Source: Eledone cirrhosa (lineage: Eukaryota; Mollusca; Cephalopoda; Octopoda; Eledonidae). Taken from it: a stretch of DNA of 64,000 nucleotides. The notes beneath the pieces are model-generated. The model worked only from the letters and a program-made list of their open reading frames with translations, was not told the DNA's origin and did not search any database. Below, piece by piece: positions 39,427 through 53,519 of this stretch. The translations under genes and the position numbers were made by a program. Each line of letters opens with the position of its first letter. The stretch's first letter is position 1. The stretch is from the NCBI GenBank assembly GCA_964016885.1, contig OZ024742.1:13868622-13932621 (forward strand). The letters run 5' to 3'.

Positions 39427-42400
39427 TCTCAATGTGAGACCTGACCTAGTCTAGCCTCAATGTGAGACTTCTAACCCTAGAAGTGACAACCTGACCTAGT
39501 GTAAACCGAATGTGAAACCTAACCCAAGAAGTGACCACCTGACCTAGTCTAGCCTGAATATGAGACGATCTAACCCAAGTGACCACCTGACCTAGTGTAA
39601 CCTCAATGAGACCTAACCCTAGAAGTGACCATCTGACCTAGTCTAGCCTCAATGAAACCTAACCCTAGAAGTGACCACCTGACCTAGTCTAGCCTCAATG
39701 TGAGATGATCTAACCTAAGAAGTGACCACCTGACCTAGTGTAACCTCAATGAGACCTAACCCTAGAAGTGACCACCTGACCTAGTCTAGCCTCAATGTGA
39801 GATCTAACCTTAGCAGTGACCACCTGACCTAGTCTAGCCTCAATGTGAGACCTAACCCTAGAAGTGACCACCTGACCTAGTCTAGCTTCAATGTGAGACC
39901 TAACCCTAGAAGTGACCACCTGACTTAGTCTAGCCTCAATGTGAGACCTAACCCTAGAAGTGACCACCTGACCTAGTCTAGCCTCAATGTGAGACTATCT
40001 AACCCAAGAAGTGACCACCTGACCTAGTCTAGCCTCAATTTGAGACTAGCTAACCCAAGAAGTGACCACCTGACGTAGTGTAACCTCAATGTGAGACCTA
40101 ACCCTAGAAGTGACCACCTGACCTAGTCTAGCCTCAATCTGAGACCTAACCCTAGAAGTGACTACCTGACCTAGTTTAGCCTCAATGTGACACCTTCAAG
40201 CCCTAGAAGTAACCACCTGACCTACTTTAGCCTCAATGTGAGACCATCTAACCCTAGAAGTGACCACCTGACCTAGTCTAGCATCAATGTGAGACCTAAC
40301 CCTAGAAGTGACCACCTGACCTAGTCTAGCCTCAATGTTAGCCCTAACCCTAGAAGTGACCACCTGACCTAGTCTAGTTTCAATGTGAGAGCTAACCCTA
40401 AAAGTGACCACCTGACCTAGTCTAGCCTCAATGTGAGATCTAACCCTTGAAGTGACCACCTGACCTAGTCTAGCCTCATTGTGAGACCTAATCCAAGAAG
40501 TGACCACCTGACCTAGTCTAGTCTCAATGTGAGACCTAACCCTAGAAGTGACCACCTGACCTAGTCTAGCCTCAATGTGAGACTTCTAACCCTAGAAGTG
40601 ACAACCTGACCTAGTGTAAACTCAATGTGAAACCTAACCCAAGAAGTGACCACCTGACCTACTTTAGCCTCAATGTGAGACCATCTATCCCTAGAAGTGA
40701 CCACCTGACCTAGTCTAGGTTCGATGTGAGACCTAACCCTAGAAGTGACCACCTGACCTAGTCTAGCCTCCAATGTGAGACCTTCTAACCCTAGAAGTGA
40801 CCACCTGACCTAGTCTAGCCTCAATGTTAGACCTAACCCTAGAAGTGACCACCTGACCTAGTCTAGCCTCAATGTGAGACCATCTAACCCTAGAAGTGAC
40901 CACCTTACCTAGTCTAGCCTCAATGTGAGACCATCTAACCCTAGAAGTGACCACCTTACCTAGTCTAGTCTCAATGTGAGACCTAACCCTAGAAGTGACC
41001 ACCTGACCTATTCTAGCCTGAATGTGAGTCGATCTAACCCAAGAAGTCACCACCTGACCTAGTGTAACCTCAATGAGACCTTCTAACCCTAGAAGTGACC
41101 ATCTGACCTAGTCTAGCCTCAATGTGAGACCTAACCCTAGAATTGACCACCTGACCTCGTCTATCCATAATGTGAGACTATCTAACCCAAGAAGTGACCA
41201 CCTGACCTAGTCTAGCCTCAATGTGAGACTTCTAACCCAAGAAGTGACCACCTGACCTAGTGTAACCTCAATGTGAGACCCTCTAACCCTAGAAGTGACC
41301 ACCTGACCTAGTCTAGCCTCAATGTGAGACCTAAACCTAGAAGTGACCACCTGACCTAATCTAGCCTCAATGTGAGACCTAACCCTAGAAGTGACCACCT
41401 GACCTAGTCTAGCCTCAATGTGAGATCTTCTAACCCTTGAAGTGACCACCTGACCTAGTCTAGCCTCATTGTGAGACCTAACCCAAGAAGTGACCACCTG
41501 ACCTAATCTAACCTCAATGTGAGACCTAACCTTAGCAGTGACCACCTGACTTAGTCTAGCCTCAATGTGAGACCTAACCCTAGAAGTGACCACCTGACCT
41601 AGTCTAGCCTCAATGTGAGACTAGCCCAAGAAGTGACAACCTGACCTAGTCTAGCCTCAATGTGAGACTAGCTAAGCCAAGAAGTAACCACCTGATGTAG
41701 TGTAACCTCAATGTGAGACCTAACCCTAGAAGTGACCACCTGATCTAGTCTAGCCTCAATCTGAGACCTAACCCTAGAAGTGACAACCTGACCTAGTTTA
41801 GCCTCAATGTGACACCTTCAAACCCTAGATGTGACCATCTGACCTACTTTAGCCTCAATGTGAGACCATCTAACCCTAGAAGTGACCACCTGACCTAGTC
41901 TAGGTTCGATGTGAGACCTAACCCTAGAAGTGACCACCTGACCTTGTCTAGCCTCCAATGTGAGACCTAACCCTAGAAGTGACCATCTGACCTCGTCTAT
42001 CCATAATGTGAGACTCTAACCCAAGAAGTGGCCACCTGACCTAGTCTAGCCTCAATGTGAGACTTCTAACCCAAGAAGTGACCACCTGACCTAGTGTAAC
42101 CTCAATGTGAGACCCTCTAACCCTAGAAGTGACCACCTGACCTAGTCTAGCCTCAATGTGAGACCTAACCCTAGAAGTGACCACCTGACCTAATCTAGCC
42201 TCAATGTGAGACCTAACCCTAGAAGTGACCACCTGACCTAGTCTAGCCTCAATGTGAGACTAACCCAAGAAGTAACCACCTGATGTAGTGTAACCTCAAT
42301 GTGAGACCTAACCCTAGAAGTGACCACCTGACCTAGTCTAGCCTCAAATGAGACCTAACCCAAGAAGTGACCACCTGACCTAGTGTAACCTCAATCTGAG

Positions 42401-42455
42401 ACCTAACCCTAGAAGTGACCACCTGACCTAGTTTAGCCTCAATGTGACACCTTCA
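39427..42455 (+). repeat. Modules Y8 (short form) and Z5
   Basis: Y8 39,427-40,281 and Z5 40,282-42,455 match Y6-Z4 at offset 7,427. They are duplicated again at offset 3,895. Confidence 0.9.
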
Positions 42456-42764
42456 AACCCTAGAAGTGACCACCTGACCTTGTCTAGCCTCCAATGTGAG
42501 ACCTAACCCTAGAAGTGACCACCTGACCTAGTCTTGCCTCAATGTGAGACCATCTAACCCTAGAAGTGACCACCTGACCTAGTCTAGCCTCAATGTGAGA
42601 CCATCTAACCCTAGAAGTGACCACCTTAACTAATCTAGTCTCAATGTGAGACCTAACCCTAGAAGTAACCACCTGACCTAGTCTAGCCTCAATGTGAGAC
42701 TTCTAACCCTAGAAGTGACAACCTGACCTAGTGTAAACTCAATGTGAAACCTAACCCAAGGAGT
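42456..42764 (+). repeat. Partial X start fused to W (3,895-bp duplication junction)
   Basis: X-type sequence runs up to cccaaggagtgacc (about 42,755-42,765) and then changes to the W-type ccaccttacctag that matches about 38,870. This is the join of the two 3,895-bp copies. It lies within about 100 bp of the position, in X coordinates, where the 7,427-bp join occurs. Confidence 0.9.
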
Positions 42765-43321
42765 GACCACCTTACCTAGTCTAGCCTCAATGTGAGACGA
42801 TCTAACCCAAGAAGTGACCACCTGACCTAGTGTAACCTCAATGAGACCTAACCATAGAAGTGACCATCTGACCTAGTCTAGCCTCAATGTGAGACCTAAC
42901 CCTAGAAGTGACCACCTGACCTCGTCTATCCATAATGTGAGACTATCTAACCCAAGAAGTGACCACCTGACCTAGTCTAGCCTCAATGTGAGACTTCTAA
43001 CCTAAGAAGTGACCACCTGACCTAGTGTAACCTCAATGTGAGACCCTCTAACCCTAGAAGAGACCACCTTACCTAGTCTAGCCTCAATGTGAGACCTAAC
43101 CCTAGAAGTGACCACCTGACCTAGTCTAGCCTCAATGTGAGACCTAACCCTAGAAGTGACCACCTGACCTAGTCTAGCCTCAATGTGAGACCTAACCATA
43201 GAAGTGACCACCTGACCTAGTCTAGCTTCAATGTGAGACGATCTAACCCAAGTGACCACCTGACCTAGTGTAACCTCAATGTGAGACCTAACCCTAGAAG
43301 TGACCACCTGACCTAGTCTAG
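42765..43321 (+). repeat. Partial module W5 and switch into Y
   Basis: Matches 38,870-39,426 at offset 3,895, including the W-to-Y junction. Confidence 0.9.
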
Positions 43322-46300
43322 TCTCAATGTGAGACCTGACCTAGTCTAGCCTCAATGTGAGACTTCTAACCCTAGAAGTGACAACCTGACCTAGTGTAAA
43401 CCGAATGTGAAACCTAACCCAAGAAGTGACCACCTGACCTAGTCTAGCCTGAATATGAGACGATCTAACCCAAGTGACCACCTGACCTAGTGTAACCTCA
43501 ATGAGACCTAACCCTAGAAGTGACCATCTGACCTAGTCTAGCCTCAATGAAACCTAACCCTAGAAGTGACCACCTGACCTAGTCTAGCCTCAATGTGAGA
43601 TGATCTAACCTAAGAAGTGACCACCTGACCTAGTGTAACCTCAATGAGACCTAACCCTAGAAGTGACCACCTGACCTAGTCTAGCCTCAATGTGAGATCT
43701 AACCTTAGCAGTGACCACCTGACCTAGTCTAGCCTCAATGTGAGACCTAACCCTAGAAGTGACCACCTGACCTAGTCTAGCTTCAATGTGAGACCTAACC
43801 CTAGAAGTGACCACCTGACTTAGTCTAGCCTCAATGTGAGACCTAACCCTAGAAGTGACCACCTGACCTAGTCTAGCCTCAATGTGAGACTATCTAACCC
43901 AAGAAGTGACCACCTGACCTAGTCTAGCCTCAATTTGAGACTAGCTAACCCAAGAAGTGACCACCTGACGTAGTGTAACCTCAATGTGAGACCTAACCCT
44001 AGAAGTGACCACCTGACCTAGTCTAGCCTCAATCTGAGACCTAACCCTAGAAGTGACTACCTGACCTAGTTTAGCCTCAATGTGACACCTTCAAGCCCTA
44101 GAAGTAACCACCTGACCTACTTTAGCCTCAATGTGAGACCATCTAACCCTAGAAGTGACCACCTGACCTAGTCTAGCATCAATGTGAGACCTAACCCTAG
44201 AAGTGACCACCTGACCTAGTCTAGCCTCAATGTTAGCCCTAACCCTAGAAGTGACCACCTGACCTAGTCTAGTTTCAATGTGAGAGCTAACCCTAAAAGT
44301 GACCACCTGACCTAGTCTAGCCTCAATGTGAGATCTAACCCTTGAAGTGACCACCTGACCTAGTCTAGCCTCATTGTGAGACCTAATCCAAGAAGTGACC
44401 ACCTGACCTAGTCTAGTCTCAATGTGAGACCTAACCCTAGAAGTGACCACCTGACCTAGTCTAGCCTCAATGTGAGACTTCTAACCCTAGAAGTGACAAC
44501 CTGACCTAGTGTAAACTCAATGTGAAACCTAACCCAAGAAGTGACCACCTGACCTACTTTAGCCTCAATGTGAGACCATCTATCCCTAGAAGTGACCACC
44601 TGACCTAGTCTAGGTTCGATGTGAGACCTAACCCTAGAAGTGACCACCTGACCTAGTCTAGCCTCCAATGTGAGACCTTCTAACCCTAGAAGTGACCACC
44701 TGACCTAGTCTAGCCTCAATGTTAGACCTAACCCTAGAAGTGACCACCTGACCTAGTCTAGCCTCAATGTGAGACCATCTAACCCTAGAAGTGACCACCT
44801 TACCTAGTCTAGCCTCAATGTGAGACCATCTAACCCTAGAAGTGACCACCTTACCTAGTCTAGTCTCAATGTGAGACCTAACCCTAGAAGTGACCACCTG
44901 ACCTATTCTAGCCTGAATGTGAGTCGATCTAACCCAAGAAGTCACCACCTGACCTAGTGTAACCTCAATGAGACCTTCTAACCCTAGAAGTGACCATCTG
45001 ACCTAGTCTAGCCTCAATGTGAGACCTAACCCTAGAATTGACCACCTGACCTCGTCTATCCATAATGTGAGACTATCTAACCCAAGAAGTGACCACCTGA
45101 CCTAGTCTAGCCTCAATGTGAGACTTCTAACCCAAGAAGTGACCACCTGACCTAGTGTAACCTCAATGTGAGACCCTCTAACCCTAGAAGTGACCACCTG
45201 ACCTAGTCTAGCCTCAATGTGAGACCTAAACCTAGAAGTGACCACCTGACCTAATCTAGCCTCAATGTGAGACCTAACCCTAGAAGTGACCACCTGACCT
45301 AGTCTAGCCTCAATGTGAGATCTTCTAACCCTTGAAGTGACCACCTGACCTAGTCTAGCCTCATTGTGAGACCTAACCCAAGAAGTGACCACCTGACCTA
45401 ATCTAACCTCAATGTGAGACCTAACCTTAGCAGTGACCACCTGACTTAGTCTAGCCTCAATGTGAGACCTAACCCTAGAAGTGACCACCTGACCTAGTCT
45501 AGCCTCAATGTGAGACTAGCCCAAGAAGTGACAACCTGACCTAGTCTAGCCTCAATGTGAGACTAGCTAAGCCAAGAAGTAACCACCTGATGTAGTGTAA
45601 CCTCAATGTGAGACCTAACCCTAGAAGTGACCACCTGATCTAGTCTAGCCTCAATCTGAGACCTAACCCTAGAAGTGACAACCTGACCTAGTTTAGCCTC
45701 AATGTGACACCTTCAAACCCTAGATGTGACCATCTGACCTACTTTAGCCTCAATGTGAGACCATCTAACCCTAGAAGTGACCACCTGACCTAGTCTAGGT
45801 TCGATGTGAGACCTAACCCTAGAAGTGACCACCTGACCTTGTCTAGCCTCCAATGTGAGACCTAACCCTAGAAGTGACCATCTGACCTCGTCTATCCATA
45901 ATGTGAGACTCTAACCCAAGAAGTGGCCACCTGACCTAGTCTAGCCTCAATGTGAGACTTCTAACCCAAGAAGTGACCACCTGACCTAGTGTAACCTCAA
46001 TGTGAGACCCTCTAACCCTAGAAGTGACCACCTGACCTAGTCTAGCCTCAATGTGAGACCTAACCCTAGAAGTGACCACCTGACCTAATCTAGCCTCAAT
46101 GTGAGACCTAACCCTAGAAGTGACCACCTGACCTAGTCTAGCCTCAATGTGAGACTAACCCAAGAAGTAACCACCTGATGTAGTGTAACCTCAATGTGAG
46201 ACCTAACCCTAGAAGTGACCACCTGACCTAGTCTAGCCTCAAATGAGACCTAACCCAAGAAGTGACCACCTGACCTAGTGTAACCTCAATCTGAGACCTA

Positions 46301-46350
46301 ACCCTAGAAGTGACCACCTGACCTAGTTTAGCCTCAATGTGACACCTTCA
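43322..46350 (+). repeat. Modules Y9 (short form) and Z6
   Basis: Y9 43,322-44,176 and Z6 44,177-46,350 match Y8-Z5 at offset 3,895. Z6 keeps the 20 bp missing from Z2 and Z3 and leads into the complete module X5. Confidence 0.9.
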
Positions 46351-48820
46351 AACCCTAGAAGTGACCACCTGACCTTGTCTAGCCTCCAATGTGAGACCTA
46401 ACCCTAGAAGTGACCACCTGACCTAGTCTTGCCTCAATGTGAGACCATCTAACCCTAGAAGTGACCACCTGACCTAGTCTAGCCTCAATGTGAGACCATC
46501 TAACCCTAGAAGTGACCACCTTAACTAATCTAGTCTCAATGTGAGACCTAACCCTAGAAGTAACCACCTGACCTAGTCTAGCCTCAATGTGAGACTTCTA
46601 ACCCTAGAAGTGACAACCTGACCTAGTGTAAACTCAATGTGAAACCTAACCCAAGGAGTGACCACCTGACCTAGTCTAGCCTCAATGTGAGACCTAACCC
46701 TAGAAGTGACCACCTAACCTAGTCTAGTTTCAATGTGAAACCTGACCCTAAAAGTGACCACCTGACCTAGTCTAGCCTCAATGTGAGACCATCTAACCCT
46801 AGAAGTGACCACCTTACCTAGTCTAGTCTCAATTTGAGACCTAACCCTAGAAGTGACCACCTGACCTAGTCTAGCCTCAATGTGAGACTTCTAACCCTAG
46901 AAGTGACAACCTGACCTAGTGTAAACTCAATGTGAAACCTAACCCAAGAAGTGACCACCTGACCTAGTCTAGCCTCAATGTGAGACGATCTAACCCAAGA
47001 AGTGACCACCTGACCTAGCGTAACCTCAATGAGACCTAACCCTAGAAGTGACCATCTGACCTAGTCTAGCCTCAATGTGAGACCTAACCCTAGAAGTGAC
47101 CACCTGACCTCGTCTATCCATAATGTGAGACTATCTAACCCAAAAAGTGACCACCTGACCTAGTCTAGCCTCAATGTGAGACTTCTAACCCAAGAAGTGA
47201 CCTAGTGTAACCTCAATGTGTGACCCTCTAACCCTAGAAGTGACCACCTGACCTAGTCTAGCCTCAATCTGAGACCTAACCCTAGAAGTGACCACCTGAC
47301 CTAGTCTAGCCTCAATGTGAGACCTAACCCTAGAAGTGACCACCTGACCTAGTCTAGCCTCAATGTGAGACCTAACCCTAGAAGTGACCACCTGACCTAC
47401 TGTAAACTCAATGTGAGACCTATCCTAAGAAGTGACCACCTGACCTAGTCTAGCCTCAATGTGAGACCATCTAACCCAAGAAGTGACCACCTGACCTAGT
47501 GTAACCTCAATGTGAGACCTAACACTAGCAGTGACCACCTGACCTAGTCTAGCCTCCAATGTGAGACCTAACCCTAGAAGTGACCACCTGACCTAGTCTA
47601 GCCTCAATGTAGACCTAACCCTAGAAGTGACCACCTGACCTAGTCTAGCCTCAATGTGAGACCTAACCATAGAAGTGACCACCTGACCTAGTCTAGCCTC
47701 AATGTGAGACCTAAGCCTAGAACTGACCACTTGACCTAGTCTAGCCTCAATGTGAGACCTAGCCCTGGAAGTGACCACCTGACCTAGTCTAGCCTCAATG
47801 TTAGACTATCTAACCCTAGAAGTGACCAGCTGACCTAGTCTAGCCTCAATGTGAGACTTCTAACCCTAGAAGTGACCACCTGACCTAGTCTAGCCTCAAT
47901 GTGAGACTAACCCAAGAAGTGACAACCTGACCTAGTCTAGCCTCAATGTGAGACTAGCTAACCCAAGAAGTAACCACCTGATGTAGTGTAACCTCAATGT
48001 GAGACCTAACCCTAGAAGTGACCACCTGACCTAGTCTAGCCTCAATCTGAGACCTAACCCTATAAGTGACCACCTGACCTAGTCTAGCCTCAATGTGAGA
48101 CCTAGCCCTAGAAGTGACCACCTGACCTAGTCTAGCCTCAATGTGAGACCTAACCCTAGAAGTGACCACCTGACCTACTGTAAACTCAATGTGAGACCTA
48201 TCCTAAGAAGTGACCACCTGACCTAGTCTAGCCTCAATGTGAGACCATCTAACCCAAGAAGTGACCACCTGACCTAGTGTAACCTCAATGTGAGACCTAA
48301 CACTAGCAGTGACCACCTGACCTAGTCTAGCCTCCAATGTGAGACCTTCTTACCCTAGAAGTGACCACCTGACCTAGTCTAGCCTCAATGTAGACCTAAC
48401 CCTAGAAGTGACCACCTGACCTAGTCTAGCCTCAATGTGAGACCTAACCATAGAAGTGACCACCTGACCTAGTCTAGCCTCAATGTGAGACCTAAGCCAA
48501 GAACTGACCACTTGACCTAGTCTAGCCTCAATGTGAGACCTAGCCCTGGAAGTGACCACCTGACCTAGTCTAGCCTCAATGTTAGACTATCTAACCCTAG
48601 AAGTGACCAGCTGACCTAGTCTAGCCTCAATGTGAGACTTCTAACCCTAGAAGTGACCACCTGACCTAGTCTAGCCTCAATGTGAGACTAACCCAAGAAG
48701 TGACAACCTGACCTAGTCTAGCCTCAATGTGAGACTAGCTAACCCAAGAAGTAACCACCTGATGTAGTGTAACCTCAATGTGAGACCTAACCCTAGAAGT
48801 GACCACCTGACCTAGTCTAG
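46351..48820 (+). repeat. Module X5 (complete)
   Basis: Matches X4 at offset 30,385. Two differences seen by eye are T at 48,351 (ccttcttaccc, where X4 has ccttctaaccc) and A at 48,499 (aagccaagaac, where X4 has aagcctagaac). It starts the right-hand copy of the long 30-kb-offset duplication. Confidence 0.92.
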
Positions 48821-49924
48821 CCTCAATCTGAGACCTAACCCATGAAGTGACCACCTGACCTAGTGTAACCTCAATCTGAGACCTAACCCTAGTAGTGACC
48901 ACCTGACCTAGTTTAGCCTCAATGTGACACCTTCAAACCCTAGAAGTGACCACCTGACCTACTTTAGCCTCAATGTGAGACCGTCTAACCCTAGAAGTGA
49001 CCACCTGACCTAGTCTAGTCTCAATGTGAGACCTGACCTAGTCTAGCCTCAATGTGAGACTTCTAACCCTAGAAGTGACAACCTGACCTAGTGTAAACCG
49101 AATGTGAAACCTAACCCAAGAAGTGACCACCTGACCTAGTCTAGCCTGAATATGAGACGATCTAACCCAAGTGACCACCTGACCTAGTGTAACCTCAATG
49201 AGACCTAACCCTAGAAGTGACCATCTGACCTAGTCTAGCCTCAATGAAACCTAACCCTAGAAGTGACCACCTGACCTCGTCTATCCATAATGTGAGACTA
49301 TCTAACCCAAGAAGTGACCACCTGACCTAGTCTAGCCTCAATGTGAGATGATCTAACCTAAGAAGTGACCACCTGACCTAGTGTAACCTCAATGAGACCT
49401 AACCCTAGAATTGACCACCTGACCTAGTCTAGCCTCAATGTGAGATCTAACCTTAGCAGTGACCACCTGACCTAGTCTAGCCTCAATGTGAGACCTAACC
49501 CTAGAAGTGACCACCTGACCTAGTCTAGCTTCAATGTGAGACCTAACCCTAGAAGTGACCACCTGACTTAGTCTAGCCTCAATGTGAGACCTAACCCTAG
49601 AAGTGACCACCTGACCTAGTCTAGCCTCAATGTGAGACTATCTAACCCAAGAAGTGACCACCTGACCTAGTCTAGCCTCAATTTGAGACTAGCTAACCCA
49701 AGAAGTGACCACCTGACGTAGTGTAACCTCAATGTGAGACCTAACCCTAGAAGTGACCACCTGACCTAGTCTAGCCTCAATCTGAGACCTAACCCTAGAA
49801 GTGACTACCTGACCTAGTTTAGCCTCAATGTGACACCTTCAAGCCCTAGAAGTAACCACCTGACCTACTTTAGCCTCAATGTGAGACCATCTAACCCTAG
49901 AAGTGACCACCTGACCTAGTCTAG
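48821..49924 (+). repeat. Linker L copy 6 and module Y10 (long form)
   Basis: Linker 48,821-49,018 and Y10 49,019-49,924, at offset 30,385 from L2-Y3. It reads aatgtgagatc like Y3. Confidence 0.9.
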
Positions 49925-51452
49925 GTTCGATGTGAGACCTAACCCTAGAAGTGACCACCTGACCTAGTCTAGCCTCCAATGTGAGACCTAACCCTAGAAG
50001 TGACCACCTGACCTAGTCTAGCCTCAATGTGAGACCTAACCCTAGAAGTGACCACCTGACCTAGTCTAGCCTTAATATGAGACCTAACCCTAGAAGTGAC
50101 CACCTGACCTAGTCTAGTTTCAATGTGAGACCTAACCCTAAAAGTGACCACCTGACCTAGTCTAGCCTCAATGTGAGACCATCTAACCCTAGAAGTGACC
50201 ACCTTACCTAGTCTAGTCTCAATGTGAGACCTAACCCTAGAAGTAACCACCTGACCTACTCTAGCCTCAATGTGAGACTTCTAACCCTAGAAGTGACAAC
50301 CTGACCTAGTGTAATCTTAATGTGAAACCTAACCCAAGAAGTGACCACCTTACCTAGTCTAGCCTCAATGTGAGACGATCTAACCCAAGAAGTGACCACC
50401 TGACCTAGTGTAACCTCAATGAGACCTTCTAACCCTAGAAGTGACCATCTGACCTAGTCTAGCCTCAATGTGAGACCTAACCCTAGAAGTGACCACCTGA
50501 CCTCGTCTATCCATAATGTGAGACTATCTAACCCAAGAAGTGACCACCTGACCTAGTCTAGCCTCAAGTGACCACCTGACCTAGTGTCACCTCAATGTGA
50601 GACCCTCTAACCCTAGAAGAGACCACCTTACCTAGTCTAGCCTCAATGTGAGACCTAACCCTAGAAGTGACCACCTGACCTAGTCTAGCCTCAATGTGAG
50701 ACCTAACCCTAGAAGTGACCACCTGACCTAGTCTAGCCTCAATGTGAGACCTAACCATAGAAGTGACCACCTGACCTAGTCTAGCCTCAATGTGAGACGA
50801 TCTAACCGAAGAAGTGACCACCTGACCTAGTGTAACCTCAATGAGACCTAACCCTAGAAGTGACCACCTGACCTAGTCTAGCCTCAATGTGAGATCTAAC
50901 CCTTGAAGTGACCACCTGACCTAGTCTAGCCTCATTGTGAGACCTAATCCAAGAACTGACCACCTGACCTAGTCTAACCTCAATGTGAGACCTAACCTTA
51001 GCAGTGACCCCCTGACCTAGTCTAGCCTCAATGTGAGACCTAACCCTAGAAGTGACCACCTGGCCTAGTCTAGCTTCAATGTGAGACCTAACCCTAGAAG
51101 TGACCACTTGACTTAGTCTAGCCTCAATGTGAGACCTAACCCTAGAAGTCACCACCTGACCTAGTCTAGCCTCAATGTGAGACTATCTAACCCAAGAAGT
51201 GACCACCTGACCTAGTCTAGCCTCAATTTGAGACTAGCTAACCCAAGAACTGACCACCTGACGTAGTGTAACCTCAATGTGAGACCTAACCCTAGAAGTG
51301 ACCACCTGACCTAGTCTAGCCTCAATCTGAGACCTAACCCAAGAAGTGAGCACCTGACCTAGTGTAACCTCAATTTGAGACCTAACCCTAGAAGTGACCA
51401 CCTGACCTAGTTTAGCCTCAATGTGACACCTTCAAGCCCTAGAAGTGACCAC
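49925..51452 (+). repeat. Module V6 (full length)
   Basis: Counterpart of V2, but it retains the 98-bp monomer pair. The offset to the left copy changes from 30,385 to 30,483 inside this module. Confidence 0.9.
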
Positions 51453-53519
51453 CTGACCTAGTCTAGCCTCCAATGTGAGACCTTCTAACCCTAGAAGTGA
51501 CCACCTGACCTAGTCTAGCCTCAATGTGAGACCTAACCCTAGAAGTGACCACCTGACCTAGTCTAGCCTTAATATGAGACCTAACCCTAGAAGTGACCAC
51601 CTGACCTAGTCTAGTTTCAATGTGAGACCTAACCCTAAAAGTGACCACCTGACCTAGTCTAGCCTCAATGTGAGACCATCTAACCCTAGAATTGACCACC
51701 TTACCTAGTCTAGTCTCAATGTGAGACCTAACCCTAGAAGTAACCACCTGACCTACTCTAGCCTCAATGTGAGACTTCTAACCCTAGAAGTGACAACCTG
51801 ACCTAGTGTAATCTTAATGTGAAACCTAACCCAAGAAGTGACCACCTTACCTAGTCTAGCCTCAATGTGAGACGATCTAACCCAAGAAGTGACCACCTGA
51901 CCTAGTGTAACCTCAATGAGACCTAACCATAGAAGTGACCATCTGACCTAGTCTAGCCTCAATGTGAGACCTAACCCTAGAAGTGACCACCTGACCTCGT
52001 CTATCCATAATGTGAGACTATCTAACCCAAGAAGTGACCACCTGACCTAGTCTAGCCTCAATGTGAGACTTCTAACCTAAGAAGTGACCACCTGACCTAG
52101 TGTAACCTCAATGTGAGACCCTCTAACCCTAGAAGAGACCACCTTACCTAGTCTAGCCTCAATGTGAGACCTAACCCTAGAAGTGACCACCTGACCTAGT
52201 CTAGCCTCAATGTGAGACCTAACCCTAGAAGTGACCACCTGACCTAGTCTAGCCTCAATGTGAGACCTAACCATAGAAGTGACCACCTGACCTAGTCTAG
52301 CTTCAATGTGAGACGATCTAACCGAAGAAGTGACCACCTGACCTAGTGTAACCTCAATGAGACCTAACCCTAGAAGTGACCACCTGACCTAGTCTAGCCT
52401 CAATGTGAGATCTAACCCTTGAAGTGACCACCTGACCTAGTCTAGCCTCATTGTGAGACCTAATCCAAGAAGTGACCACCTGACCTAGTCTAACCTCAAT
52501 GTGAGACCTAACCTTAGCAGTGACCCCCTGACCTAGTCTAGCCTCAATGTGAGACCTAACCCTAGAAGTGACCACCTGGCCTAGTCTAGCTTCAATGTGA
52601 GTCCTAACCCTAGAAGTGACCACTTGACTTAGTCTAGCCTCAATGTGAGACCAACCCTAGAAGTCACCACCTGACCTAGTCTAGCCTCAATGTGAGACTA
52701 TCTAACCCAAGAAGTGACCACCTGACCTAGTCTAGCCTCAATTTGAGACTAGCTAACCCAAGAAGTGACCACCTGACGTAGTGTAACCTCAATGTGAGAC
52801 CTAACCCTAGAAGTGACCACCTGACCTAGTCTAGCCTCAATCTGAGACCTAACCCAAGAAGTGAGCACCTGACCTAGTGTAACCACAATTTGAGACCTAA
52901 CCCTAGAAGTGACCACCTGACCTAGTTTAGCCTCAATGTGACACCTTCAAGCCCTAGAAGTGACCACCTGACCTAGTCTAGCCTCCAATGTGAGACCTAA
53001 CCCTAGAAGTGACCACCTGACCTAGTCTAGCCTCAATGTGAGACCTAACCCTAGAAGTGACCACCTGACCTAGTCTAGCCTTAATATGAGACCTAACCCT
53101 AGAAGTGACCACCTGACCTAGTCTAGCTTCAATGTGAGACCTAACCCTAGAAGTGACCACTTGACTTAGTCTAGCCTCAATGTGAGACCTAAGCCTAGAA
53201 GTCACCACCTGACCTAGTCTAGCCTCAATGTGAGACTATCTAACCCAAGAAGTGACCACCTGACCTAGTCTAGCCTTAATGTGAGACCATCTAACCCTAG
53301 AAGTGACCACCTTACCTAGTCTAGTCTCAATGTGAGACCTAACCCTAGAAGTGACCACCTGACCTAGTCTAGCCTCAATGTGAGACTTCTAACCCTAGAA
53401 GTGACAACCTGACCTAGTGTAAACTCAATGTGAAACCTAACCCAAGAAGTGACCACCTGACCTAGTCTAGCCTCAATGTGAGACGATCTAACCCAAGAAG
53501 TGACCACCTGACCTAGTCT
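51453..53519 (+). repeat. Module W6
   Basis: Matches W1 at offset 30,483. One difference seen by eye is T at 52,602 (gagtcctaaccc, where other copies have gagacctaaccc). Confidence 0.9.
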
